Shown here piece by piece: positions 7,253 through 14,174 of a stretch of DNA of 64,000 bases. Source of the stretch: an uncultured Eubacteriales bacterium (GTDB taxonomy: Bacteria; Bacillota; Clostridia; Peptostreptococcales; Anaerovoracaceae). The stretch spans positions 1-64,000 of the forward strand of contig UQNJ01000008.1 of NCBI GenBank assembly GCA_900542295.1, given 5' to 3'. Every line of letters starts with the position of its first letter. The stretch's first letter is position 1. The position numbers and the translations under genes were made by a program. The notes beneath the pieces were generated by a model. It saw only the letters and a program-made list of their open reading frames with translations. It did not search any database and was not told where the DNA came from.

Positions 7253-8479
7253 ATGAGGATTGGAGAGGTTTCAAAACGTTATGATATTTCCGTAGACAAT
7301 ATTTACTATTATATAAATTACGGCTTATTGGTGCCGCAGAAACCAAAAGGACAGTATAATTTTGACAGACAGACACTTAATGACCTTGAAATGATTATTA
7401 AGCTTAAAGAAATGAGATTTTCTCTTAAAGAAATACACAAGATCTTGTCATTATACAGGATTTCTTCATTGGCAGCAAAAAAGGATATAGAAGATCTGAA
7501 AAAACTTTACCGTGAAAAAATATTAAGCCTTGAGAAAGAGATGTCCGAGACTGAAAAAAATATAGAAAATTTAAAAAAAATGATTTCTGAGCTGGGCAAT
7601 ATCTACACGGCAGAAAATACAGCAACAGGCCTGCCGCTGAGTATGCTTGATTTGCTTTGCTGTCCTGTGTGCGGCAAAAAATTTGCGATGGAAAATGTCA
7701 GAATGAATACACAATATATATTTGACGGCAAGTTTACATGCGAATGCGGATATGCTGCATCAGTAGAGAATGGAATTCTGCTTACACCTAATAAAAATAA
7801 AGATGTTTATGATACTCCGGATATTGACAGAAAGATGTACAAGGATTTACCGCCTTCACTAATAAGTCTGTTTCAACATTCGTATAACTGGATGATAGAA
7901 AAGCTGAAGCACATGGACCTGAACGGTAAGGTGGTAATCGAAACATATATAAATGCATGGTTTTTTATGCACAATCACCAACAATATCTTGATCCGAACG
8001 GCAAGTATATAGTAGTGGATAAGTATCCGGAAATGCTTCTTATGTATAAGAAACTTATGGAGCAGCAGGGCTTTGGCCTTGATATATTGTTTATTGCCGA
8101 CAGTAGCACGAATCTGCCTCTGAAAAAGGGGTGTATAGATTTGAACATAGATTATTTTGCCGTTAACGAGCACAATTTTTATCACGATACTTTCCTTTAT
8201 GACGAGATAGCTCCCTACATGAAAGAAACATCTCAAATGCTTGGAACATATTTTTATTTTGCAGGAGGGAAAAAATCAATGGCCACCTTATTAAAGGAAT
8301 ATCCGACATGCTTTGCACAAAATTTCAGTTTGCCATATTTTTTGTCACATATGAAAGGCAAAATAACAGAGCAGGAGGACTGTGGATTCACGACAAGTTC
8401 AGGAGCCAATATTGGATTCAGTTTTCATAGTGAAGGAGAAAAAATGTATCTTCATTCTTACCTTGCATCGAACAAATAG
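7253..8479 (+). CDS. MerR regulator fused to a zinc ribbon and methyltransferase-like domain
   Basis: A 408-residue protein in three parts. Residues 1-70 are a MerR winged helix (MRIGEVSKRYDISVDNIYYY, then FSLKEIHKILSLY); 75-115 form a coiled coil for dimerisation. Residues 135-170 hold a zinc ribbon (CPVCGKKF, then CECGY) like that of RlmA-type rRNA methyltransferases. The remainder resembles a SAM-dependent methyltransferase: an acidic strand end (YIVVDKYPEML) and an LPLKKGCIDLNID segment. The glycine-rich SAM loop is degenerate (VVIETYINAWFF), so this part may only sense a ligand. It is divergent from the hisD-like operon, whose promoter has a MerR-type 19-nt spacer, making it the likely regulator. 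A good AGGAG site precedes the ATG. Confidence 0.82.
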   Translation: MRIGEVSKRYDISVDNIYYYINYGLLVPQKPKGQYNFDRQTLNDLEMIIKLKEMRFSLKEIHKILSLYRISSLAAKKDIEDLKKLYREKILSLEKEMSETEKNIENLKKMISELGNIYTAENTATGLPLSMLDLLCCPVCGKKFAMENVRMNTQYIFDGKFTCECGYAASVENGILLTPNKNKDVYDTPDIDRKMYKDLPPSLISLFQHSYNWMIEKLKHMDLNGKVVIETYINAWFFMHNHQQYLDPNGKYIVVDKYPEMLLMYKKLMEQQGFGLDILFIADSSTNLPLKKGCIDLNIDYFAVNEHNFYHDTFLYDEIAPYMKETSQMLGTYFYFAGGKKSMATLLKEYPTCFAQNFSLPYFLSHMKGKITEQEDCGFTTSSGANIGFSFHSEGEKMYLHSYLASNK

Positions 8480-8542
8480 GAAAACAGGGTTGATATCTGT
8501 ATATTATTTACTGATTGGTGCTTTTGGAACGCTGTAAAAAAA

Positions 8543-8566
8543 TTTTTTGAAAAATTTTTCAAAAAA
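8543..8566. repeat. 24-bp perfect AT-rich palindrome
   Basis: Six T, G, five A, five T, C, six A reads the same on both strands. It lies 2 bp upstream of the first ECF-like promoter. It lacks a loop and a following T tract, so it is not a standard terminator. Confidence 0.7.
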
Positions 8567-8568
8567 CA

Positions 8569-8597
8569 TGTAACGAAACGAAGATATTTCCGTATAA
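8569..8597 (+). promoter_or_regulatory. ECF-sigma-like promoter, copy A
   Basis: TGTAAC (8569-8574), a 16-nt spacer and CGTATAA (8591-8597) match the general ECF pattern of an AAC -35 and a CGTA -10, as in Bacillus sigma-W type promoters. The same arrangement recurs at 9573. Confidence 0.65.
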
Positions 8598-8680
8598 GAA
8601 GTAGAAGGGGAATTAGATATAATTGAATCGGACTCCTCAAAAGAGGGATTAGAAATATTCAGGGAGGAAAGGAGGTAAAT

Positions 8681-8719
8681 TTGCTGCCCGAAAATAAGTT
8701 ATACCTGACAAGTAGATGA
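8681..8719 (+). CDS. possible 12-residue leader peptide, copy A
   Basis: TTG start 4-5 nt after AAAGGAGGT, reading (M)LPENKLYLTSR and stop. The same frame and stop exist in the second leader copy. Translation is plausible but unproven; the two base changes between copies alter residues, so selection on the peptide is not shown. Confidence 0.35.
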   Translation: MLPENKLYLTSR

Positions 8720-8749
8720 CAATGTAACTACTGAAGAAAGGAAGAGCGT

Positions 8750-8995
8750 ATGAAGAAGTTATCTTTTTCTACAAAACTGCTGATAGCAGGAATAGTCATA
8801 GTTGTGCTTGCCCCATACTTGCCTGATATATTTTATACTATTATCTACCATGATCTTTCACCGTATGATTATCATTGGAAAGAGTGGAGGATGGTACAGA
8901 TAATACCTTCTGTGCAGATTGTGGGAATTATACTTTCCGCATGGGGATTGGTGTTAAAAGGAAGCAAGAAAAAGGATGAAAAAGATGATAAATGA
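8750..8995 (+). CDS. small two-helix membrane protein of module A
   Basis: An 81-residue protein with two hydrophobic helices (about residues 9-29, LLIAGIVIVVLAPYLPDIFY, and 49-69, PSVQIVGIILSAWGLVL) and a strongly charged tail KGSKKKDEKDDK. I do not recognise the family. It follows the ECF-type leader and has a GAAAGGAAG ribosome-binding region. It lies 15 nt before a four-helix membrane protein, so the two are probably co-transcribed. In the duplicate module this position holds a 278-residue exported protein instead. A role in envelope stress response or immunity to a toxin is possible but inferred only from the promoter type and the company it keeps. Confidence 0.65.
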   Translation: MKKLSFSTKLLIAGIVIVVLAPYLPDIFYTIIYHDLSPYDYHWKEWRMVQIIPSVQIVGIILSAWGLVLKGSKKKDEKDDK

Positions 8996-9010
8996 GAGGT
9001 GGCATATTTT

Positions 9011-9382
9011 ATGAACATTAAAAAATTTTCATTTGACGATAAACTTTTGATAGCTGTTTGCATTTTCTGTATTGCTGCCTTGTTAATACCTCCATTGGAT
9101 TTTATAAAAACGTGGGTGCTTAGACTTGGGTATGGTATTGGATGCGCAGGAATTCTATATCTAACAGTTTGTACAACTGTATTTCGAAAAGGCGTCAAAA
9201 ATGTGAAACTGAAGATAGGCGCAGCAATCAGCTTGTTGCTGTTCGTATGCGAGTGGATGTACTTTCTGGCAGTCTCGAGACCATCGGGAACACTCCCAAC
9301 TGTTTATCTTCTGGTTGCGAGCGTGCTTCTACTATTTTGGATAATGATTTTAGGACAAAAATATCGTAAAAACAAAGAATAA
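9011..9382 (+). CDS. four-helix membrane protein, paralogue A
   Basis: A 123-residue protein beginning MNIKKFSFDDKLLIAV, with four predicted transmembrane helices and a basic tail GQKYRKNKE. It is a clear paralogue of the protein at 10716-11087: the N-terminal helices have diverged while the last 45 residues (RPSGTLPTVYLLVASVLLLF onward) are identical apart from the final residue. The ATG at 9011 is preferred to the in-frame GTG at 8999 because it matches the paralogue's start and follows GAGAGG. No family is recognised. Small multi-helix proteins beside exported proteins are often immunity factors, which is only a hypothesis here. Confidence 0.72.
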   Translation: MNIKKFSFDDKLLIAVCIFCIAALLIPPLDFIKTWVLRLGYGIGCAGILYLTVCTTVFRKGVKNVKLKIGAAISLLLFVCEWMYFLAVSRPSGTLPTVYLLVASVLLLFWIMILGQKYRKNKE

Positions 9383-9491
9383 CGAAACAGTAGCTCTGCA
9401 TTTATGCTCTTGTGTATAAATGCAGGGCCGGCATCAATAAAAAATTTCGCCGATTTCAAAAATATTTGTTGAAAAAATAACAAATATGTGA
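9278..9491 (+). repeat. 214-bp tail repeat, copy A
   Basis: Near-identical to 10983-11195 (one single-base indel). It covers the 3' end of the membrane-protein gene and a downstream hairpin, CTGCATTTAT/ATAAATGCAG, plus an ATATTTGTT/AACAAATAT repeat. The gene-free stretch 9383-9876 holds only this tail, the second leader and a long 5' untranslated region. Confidence 0.92.
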
Positions 9492-9572
9492 TATCCTTTA
9501 GTTAAATAAATGGTATTTATGTAATAATTTTAAATTCATAATTCCGAATTTGTTTAAAAAGTTTAAAAAATG

Positions 9573-9601
9573 TGTAACGAAACGAAGATATTTCCGTATA
9601 A
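9573..9601 (+). promoter_or_regulatory. ECF-sigma-like promoter, copy B
   Basis: TGTAAC (9573-9578), the same 16-nt spacer and CGTATAA (9595-9601), conserved base for base with copy A. Confidence 0.65.
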
Positions 9602-9684
9602 GAAGTAAAAAGGGAATTAAACATAATTGAATTGGACTCCTCAAAAGAGGGATTAGAAATATTTAGGGAGGAAAGGAGATAAAT

Positions 9685-9723
9685 TTGCGACCCGGAAATA
9701 AGTTATACCTGACAAGTAGATGA
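9685..9723 (+). CDS. possible 12-residue leader peptide, copy B
   Basis: TTG start after AAAGGAGAT, reading (M)RPGNKLYLTSR and stop. Ten of twelve positions match copy A counting the start; the differences are L to R and E to G. Confidence 0.33.
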   Translation: MRPGNKLYLTSR

Positions 9724-9876
9724 CAGTTTTAATTATCTGAAAGTAATTGAAGTATTTAAAAAGTTTTCTTGTAGATTGATGGATCGTAGGAGGGAGGAAA
9801 AAGTTAATAGATCCAAAGGCCGTTAATGTGATGTTATAAGCTAATATTATTTAATCTATGATAAAAGGAGAAAACT

Positions 9877-10713
9877 ATGAAAAAGAATATTTTTAAAAAA
9901 GGATGTGTGTTGTTTACAATTATATGCATGTTTACACTTCAGTTGCAAGCAGTAGCAGCTATGGTAAATATTCCTAAAGTGGATGACACAATGTCAGATA
10001 AACAAGCTTTGGAAGAACTTGGTATAACGGGTTTTGCTAATATTGTAGAGGATAAAAAGGTCACTGTCGGTGATGAATTAAAAACTCAATTTACCGTAAA
10101 ATCAGGTGATATTATCAATGATATAACAGTATTGGAAAATTCGGATGAAAAAATTTCTTTGCAAATTGAACAGGAAGATATTTGTAATGTACTTGAAGTC
10201 TATGATGATGGAAAAATAGTTTTAGATGGTTATCCGGTAATAATTGAAAGAGAAAATGATGCTGCAGTAATGAGCAATTCTGAGCCGGTTGTGATAAGAG
10301 CGGGAGCAACAATTTACTGGAAAGATAAGGTTGATTATGGAACGGCATCAGACTATAGTCATTTTCTTAAAAATGAGAATATAGCTGATATTGAACTTAA
10401 TAAAACCATAAGCAAGATTGGACTTAGTGCACTTTTGTCTATTATGGGAATTGCCATGGGAGGAGGAGTTGCTGGCGGACTTTTCGCATCAGGTGCAGGG
10501 AATGAAATTTATAACTACTTTTTAAGTAAAGATCCAAATACTACAGCATTATCATGCAAGTCAAAGGTATATACACATAAAAATTATACCAGCGGTTATA
10601 TTCCGTCAATATTCACATTTATCTACAAATACAAAACTACTTTCTATTCCAAGGCGAATTACGGTGGATCATCAACGGCAAAAACAGTTTACAAGTATAA
10701 TATGCAGGGGTAA
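9877..10713 (+). CDS. exported protein with a glycine-rich membrane-active-like segment
   Basis: A 278-residue protein with a typical signal peptide: a KKNIFKKG basic start, a hydrophobic core and a likely cut after QAVAA near residue 28. The mature part has an acidic beta-rich first half. Around residues 185-210 is a hydrophobic small-residue stretch (SALLSIMGIAMGGGVAGGLF). The C-terminus is rich in Tyr, Thr and Lys (FTFIYKYKTTFYSKANYGG). Glycine-rich amphipathic segments like this occur in pore-forming peptides and bacteriocins. I recognise no named family. It has a clear AAAAGGAGA site and lies 2 nt before the four-helix paralogue B, so the pair could be effector and immunity protein. Confidence 0.7.
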   Translation: MKKNIFKKGCVLFTIICMFTLQLQAVAAMVNIPKVDDTMSDKQALEELGITGFANIVEDKKVTVGDELKTQFTVKSGDIINDITVLENSDEKISLQIEQEDICNVLEVYDDGKIVLDGYPVIIERENDAAVMSNSEPVVIRAGATIYWKDKVDYGTASDYSHFLKNENIADIELNKTISKIGLSALLSIMGIAMGGGVAGGLFASGAGNEIYNYFLSKDPNTTALSCKSKVYTHKNYTSGYIPSIFTFIYKYKTTFYSKANYGGSSTAKTVYKYNMQG

Positions 10714-10715
10714 TT

Positions 10716-11087
10716 ATGAACATTAAAAAATTTTCATGGGAAGAAAAATTTGTGATAGTTATCGTCATTTTGGCTATCGCCGCCTTGTTAATACCTTCGT
10801 TTGATTTTATAAAAACTTGGGTGCTTAGATTTGGAGGAGGTGTTGGAATTGCAGGATGTATATATATATTACTTTATACAACTGCGTTCCGAAAAGGCGT
10901 CAAAAATGTACAATTGAAGATAGGAGCAGCAATCAGCTTGTTGTTTTTTACAAGTCAATGGATATATTTTACGGCAGTCCCAAGACCATCGGGAACACTC
11001 CCAACTGTTTATCTTCTGGTTGCGAGCGTGCTGCTACTATTCTGGATAATGATTTTAGGGCAAAAATATCGTAAAAACAAAGCATAA
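10716..11087 (+). CDS. four-helix membrane protein, paralogue B
   Basis: A 123-residue paralogue of the protein at 9011-9382, starting MNIKKFSWEEKFVIV. It has four predicted helices and the same RPSGTLPTVYLLVASVLLLF C-terminal half and basic end QKYRKNKA. Its ATG is 2 nt after the stop of the exported-protein gene with an AGGGGT site, implying translational coupling. The sharp contrast between diverged first helices and identical last helices suggests a recent duplication or gene conversion limited to the 3' part, or selection on the N-terminal half. Function unknown; immunity or export partner of the exported protein is the working guess. Confidence 0.75.
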   Translation: MNIKKFSWEEKFVIVIVILAIAALLIPSFDFIKTWVLRFGGGVGIAGCIYILLYTTAFRKGVKNVQLKIGAAISLLFFTSQWIYFTAVPRPSGTLPTVYLLVASVLLLFWIMILGQKYRKNKA

Positions 11088-11195
11088 CCAAACAGTGGCT
11101 CTGCATTTATGCTCTTGTGTATAAATGCAGGACCGGCATCACTAAAAAATTACGCCGATTTCAAAATATTTGTTGAAAAAATAACAAATATGTGA
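10983..11195 (+). repeat. 213-bp tail repeat, copy B
   Basis: Second copy of 9278-9491, covering the 3' end of paralogue B and the same downstream inverted repeats. Confidence 0.92.
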
Positions 11196-11257
11196 CATAT
11201 ATGTATATATTAGAGGTATTGCCGTTGCTGCTTTTGCAGAATGGAAAGGGGAAAGAG

Positions 11258-11359
11258 ATGGATAAGCGTATTAGTGAAAGAATGAAGATGGGCATATATG
11301 TTTTGGCATTGTGTTCGGCGGTACTGGCTGTATTTTCGGTAGGAAGCTATCTTCTTTAA
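11258..11359 (+). CDS. 33-residue single-helix membrane peptide
   Basis: An ATG 5-8 nt after GGGGAAAG opens a 33-codon frame: MDKRISERMKMG then a hydrophobic helix IYVLALCSAVLAVFSVGSYL. The basic head and one membrane span are typical of small bacterial membrane proteins. It follows the second module and ends 60 nt before a terminator, so it would be a short separate transcript. The rest of the gap 11088-11447 holds only the tail repeat and the terminator. Confidence 0.45.
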   Translation: MDKRISERMKMGIYVLALCSAVLAVFSVGSYLL

Positions 11360-11420
11360 CGCAAGACAGGGGCATTCTGTATCCCATGTGGTCGATTTGA
11401 ATGAGGGATACAAAATCAAA

Positions 11421-11456
11421 AAATTCGGATGAATTGTCATCCGAATTTTATTTTTT
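11421..11456. terminator. bidirectional terminator
   Basis: A 12-bp perfect stem (AAATTCGGATGA/TCATCCGAATTT), loop ATTG, has T-rich flanks both ways. It overlaps the stop codon of the minus-strand PHP gene. Confidence 0.9.
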
Positions 11457-12254
11457 GACGAAGCATACATCAGGATAAGAAAGCTCATCAAAGCCGCATA
11501 GCTTTGCCAGCCTAAGTGCGTCTTTAAAGGCAAAATCCACAGTATCGACTCCATGGGTATCTGCCGAGATTATAACCTTTCCGCCGCCTGCCTTGATTTT
11601 TTTTAAGATAGCCTCCGACGGATAGGGCGTGGTTCTGTATCCCTTAGACATAGCTCCCGTATTGATTTCAAAGACTGCACCGCTTGGAATCAGACGCTTC
11701 AAAGCATTGTCAACCGCAGCTCCATAACGAGGGTGACGCTCATCGAACATCGGCTCTTGTTCGTTGAATTTTGTTATAAGGTCAAAATGGCCTATGATAT
11801 GGCAGCCTGTTTTTTCTGCAACACGAGATTCCTCTTCAAAGTAATCCTCAGCCATGGAAATAAAATCTCCGCCGTAATACTTTTCGCATGCGTCTGCCAG
11901 AAGCTCGGCGCTGTAATCGGCATATATGTATTTGTCATAATTTTTGTTGTAAAAAGCATGGACTGAGCCTATTGCGTAATCATAGCAGTTAATTGGCTGA
12001 TTGGAGAAAAAATCCTGCTCAACGCCGCAGAGAATTTTAATCTTGGATTTGTATTTTTCGGCGAGAGCCTTTACCGTGTGCTTGTACTCCTTTGTACCCT
12101 CAAGGCTCATGCAGTAACTCTCATCAAATGGCGTATAACTGTGACCGGAAAATCCAAATACATCAAATCCATGTTCTATGGCTGACTCTATCATCTCTTC
12201 AGCCGAATTTTTTCCGTCACAGAAAGTAGTGTGGGAGTGAAGATTTATTTTCAT
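11448..12254 (-). CDS. PHP-domain phosphatase, histidinol-phosphatase (HisJ) type
   Basis: A 268-residue PHP-family hydrolase. Metal-binding motifs are visible in order: NLHSHTTFCDGKNSAEEM, FSGHSYTPFD, GVEQDF, IGSVHAFY, IIGHFDLI, FEINTGAMSKG and SADTH. This pattern and length match the HisJ/HisK histidinol-phosphate phosphatases, which release histidinol in histidine synthesis. No other his genes adjoin it, though a HisD-type gene lies 4 kb to the left; the two may be unrelated. Related PHP proteins act on other phosphoesters, so the substrate is uncertain. It is a single gene transcribed leftward, divergent from the MOSC gene, and shares its terminator. Confidence 0.82.
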   Translation of the reverse strand: MKINLHSHTTFCDGKNSAEEMIESAIEHGFDVFGFSGHSYTPFDESYCMSLEGTKEYKHTVKALAEKYKSKIKILCGVEQDFFSNQPINCYDYAIGSVHAFYNKNYDKYIYADYSAELLADACEKYYGGDFISMAEDYFEEESRVAEKTGCHIIGHFDLITKFNEQEPMFDERHPRYGAAVDNALKRLIPSGAVFEINTGAMSKGYRTTPYPSEAILKKIKAGGGKVIISADTHGVDTVDFAFKDALRLAKLCGFDELSYPDVCFVKK

Positions 12255-12358
12255 AATGACACCTCCTGATATTAAATTTTACTTTTGCAGAGGAAAAAAG
12301 TCAATAATTGTGATACAATATCAAACTGAGATAAACATTGAAATACGGGGACAGAATA

Positions 12359-12790
12359 ATGGGCAAAATAAAAGCGATATGCATAAGCAAAGAAAAAGGA
12401 ACTGCCAAAGTACCGATAACAGGCAAGGCGGAATTTGTAAAGGATTTCGGAATCAAACACGACGCCCACGCTGGAAAATGGCACAGACAAGTAAGCCTTC
12501 TGGCATATGAAAAGATAGAAGCATTCAAGGCAAAAGGTGCAAAAGTAAGTGACGGAAGCTTTGGAGAAAATATAATAACCGAGGGTATAGACCTTAAAAA
12601 TCTTCCTGTTGGAACTGTTTTGATAATGGGAACTGTGATTTTGAGGGTAACTCAGATAGGAAAGGAATGTCACAGCAAGTGTGCCATAGCAGAAGCAGTG
12701 GGAAGCTGTATAATGCCTACAGAGGGTATATTTGCAGAAGTGATTCAAGGCGGAAAAGCCGGCGCAGGTGACAGCATAATCATCAGATAA
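12359..12790 (+). CDS. MOSC domain protein
   Basis: A 143-residue small MOSC protein: MGKIKAICISKEKGTAK at the start, DAHAGKWHRQVSLLAYE, SFGENIITEGIDL and the cysteine-bearing QIGKECHSKCAIAEAVGSC. MOSC domains bind the molybdenum cofactor through a conserved cysteine and take part in sulfur transfer to metal centres or in detoxifying N-hydroxylated compounds. Stand-alone short MOSC proteins are frequent beside molybdenum genes in Clostridia. The ATG at 12359 is preferred to an upstream TTG at 12338 because GGGGACAG precedes it. It likely belongs to the same cofactor economy as moaC and moaB at 1.7-2.7 kb. Confidence 0.88.
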   Translation: MGKIKAICISKEKGTAKVPITGKAEFVKDFGIKHDAHAGKWHRQVSLLAYEKIEAFKAKGAKVSDGSFGENIITEGIDLKNLPVGTVLIMGTVILRVTQIGKECHSKCAIAEAVGSCIMPTEGIFAEVIQGGKAGAGDSIIIR

Positions 12791-12808
12791 AATCAGTAAT
12801 AAATAAAG

Positions 12809-12845
12809 CTCCCTTTTCGTAGAATTAGAGAAAAGGGGGTTTTTG
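12809..12845 (+). terminator. terminator of the MOSC gene
   Basis: CTCCCTTTTC pairs with GAAAAGGGGG, followed by TTTTTGTTTT. It overlaps the region just before the yqfC start, where the GGGGG may also act as ribosome-binding site. Confidence 0.75.
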
Positions 12846-12847
12846 TT

Positions 12848-13111
12848 TTGAATCTTAAAGAAGAAATGCGTTATGACTTGGATTTTAATCGTCCAAAAGT
12901 AATTGCAGACGAAAACATGATGATTGTAGAAAATGTATCGTCTATAGTAATGATAAGCGAAACCTCTCTGACTGTATCAGCAGGAAAAAAGTTTGTGACC
13001 ATAAGGGGCAAAGACTTTGTCATAAAAGAAATTTTTGAAGGGAGGCTGCTGATTGAAGGAACCATACAGGGAATTGAATTTTTACGCAGATCAAGTGGAG
13101 ATAAGGATTGA
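12848..13111 (+). CDS. yqfC: sporulation protein YqfC
   Basis: An 87-residue protein of the YabP/YqfC family: RYDLDFNRPKVIADENMMIV, SETSLTVSAGKKFVTIRGKD and GRLLIEGTIQGIEFL. In Bacillus the gene belongs to the sporulation sigma-E regulon and is paired with yqfD; its biochemical role is unknown. The start is TTG, 6 nt or so after the G-run of the preceding terminator. It overlaps yqfD by 59 nt. Together with spoVA genes in this window it argues for an endospore-forming ancestry. Confidence 0.87.
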   Translation: MNLKEEMRYDLDFNRPKVIADENMMIVENVSSIVMISETSLTVSAGKKFVTIRGKDFVIKEIFEGRLLIEGTIQGIEFLRRSSGDKD

Positions 13112-14174
13112 GGGATTTCGTACAGAGCGGCTTATAAACAAGGCAATGAAAGAGGGACTGGATATAAGAGATATTCGCATGATTTCTCCTACTGAGGCGC
13201 AGTGCCGTATCCCGTCGTACCAGCTGGCATCCTTAAAAAAACAGACGAAAGCCATGTACAGGATTACCGTAAAATCCCGCAGCGGCTTTTTTTTCAAAGC
13301 GGCGAAGCTGATTCGCTCCCCTATGAGGATAATAGGAGCCGCACTTATAATAGTATTGGTGATAAGTCAGTCCTTTTTTGTTAAAACTATTGAGGTGAGC
13401 GGATACAGAGGAATCCCTGAATCAGAACTCAGGAAATGTCTTGAGGAAGCAGGGATTTCTAAAGGCACATATATACCGGGCATAAACTGGAATGAAGCGG
13501 AAGAAAAAATTTATCATGATTTCCCGCAGGTTACATGGGTCAGGCTGGTATATGACGGAAGAAAAATATTTTTAGATATTTCGGAAGGAAGAATGAACAG
13601 CGAAGAAGAAGAGGCTTCTTTAATGAAAAAGGACAGCAGAGAGGAACGGGAGTATTATTGTAATATAGTAGCGGACTATTCGGGATATATAGAGAAAATC
13701 GGTTCCTACAGGGGACTGGCGCTGGCAGAAGAGGGAGATTATGTCAGAAAGGGTCAGGTTCTTATTTCCGGTTATGTACCTATAGAAGCTACTGTATACA
13801 GCGAAGATTGGCCTAAGGAATATTTTGTAAGAGCTGCCGGAGACATAACCATGATAGTCCCTTACAGAGTGAATTTTAATCAGGAAAGATACATCCGAAA
13901 CGTGCATGATAAAGATAAAAATGACGATGCCGAAATAATATCGGATAAGACTGAAAAAAGCGAGAAACAGATAAAAGACAAGGCATACCAGCAGATAAGG
14001 CAGTGGGCAAAAGAAAATTTGCCCCAAAATGCTCAAATTGTAAAGAAAGATTTGAAATTTTCTTATAAAGAAAATATAATAGAAGTAGGTGTAACCTTGG
14101 AGGTTCGCCAACAAATAGGAATAGAACAGGAGATTTTAATTGGACAGGAAAATTCAGATAGTGCCGGAGATTGA
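13053..14174 (+). CDS. yqfD: sporulation protein YqfD
   Basis: A 373-residue membrane-anchored protein. Residues 1-75 form a small cytoplasmic domain, a single transmembrane helix follows (IIGAALIIVLVISQSFFV, about 93-110), then a long extracytoplasmic part starting KTIEVSGYRGIPESELRKCL, a POTRA-like segment. This layout and the phrase QVTWVRLVYDGRKIFLDISEG match YqfD. The family is expressed in the mother cell during sporulation in Bacillus; a role in engulfment-stage envelope assembly has been suggested. The start is TTG, 7 nt after GGAGG and deep inside yqfC. It overlaps phoH by 35 nt. Confidence 0.88.
   Translation: MKEPYRELNFYADQVEIRIEGFRTERLINKAMKEGLDIRDIRMISPTEAQCRIPSYQLASLKKQTKAMYRITVKSRSGFFFKAAKLIRSPMRIIGAALIIVLVISQSFFVKTIEVSGYRGIPESELRKCLEEAGISKGTYIPGINWNEAEEKIYHDFPQVTWVRLVYDGRKIFLDISEGRMNSEEEEASLMKKDSREEREYYCNIVADYSGYIEKIGSYRGLALAEEGDYVRKGQVLISGYVPIEATVYSEDWPKEYFVRAAGDITMIVPYRVNFNQERYIRNVHDKDKNDDAEIISDKTEKSEKQIKDKAYQQIRQWAKENLPQNAQIVKKDLKFSYKENIIEVGVTLEVRQQIGIEQEILIGQENSDSAGD

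Larger units (their letters stand above)
8569..8721 (+). repeat. 153-bp leader repeat, copy A
   Basis: This block and 9573-9725 are the same length and about 90% or more identical by eye. It holds the ECF-like promoter, a small CCTC-AAAA-GAGG hairpin, a strong AAAGGAGG site and a 12-codon frame. Confidence 0.92.
9573..9725 (+). repeat. 153-bp leader repeat, copy B
   Basis: Second copy of the leader at 8569-8721. It is followed by about 150 nt of untranslated sequence before the exported-protein gene, so the transcript has a 5' region of roughly 270 nt. Confidence 0.92.

Noticed and set aside
9769..9816. 15-codon frame MDRRREEKVNRSKGR in the long leader of the exported-protein gene
   Set aside because: No ribosome-binding site before its ATG; its coding of Arg/Glu comes from a purine run that itself looks like a Shine-Dalgarno.
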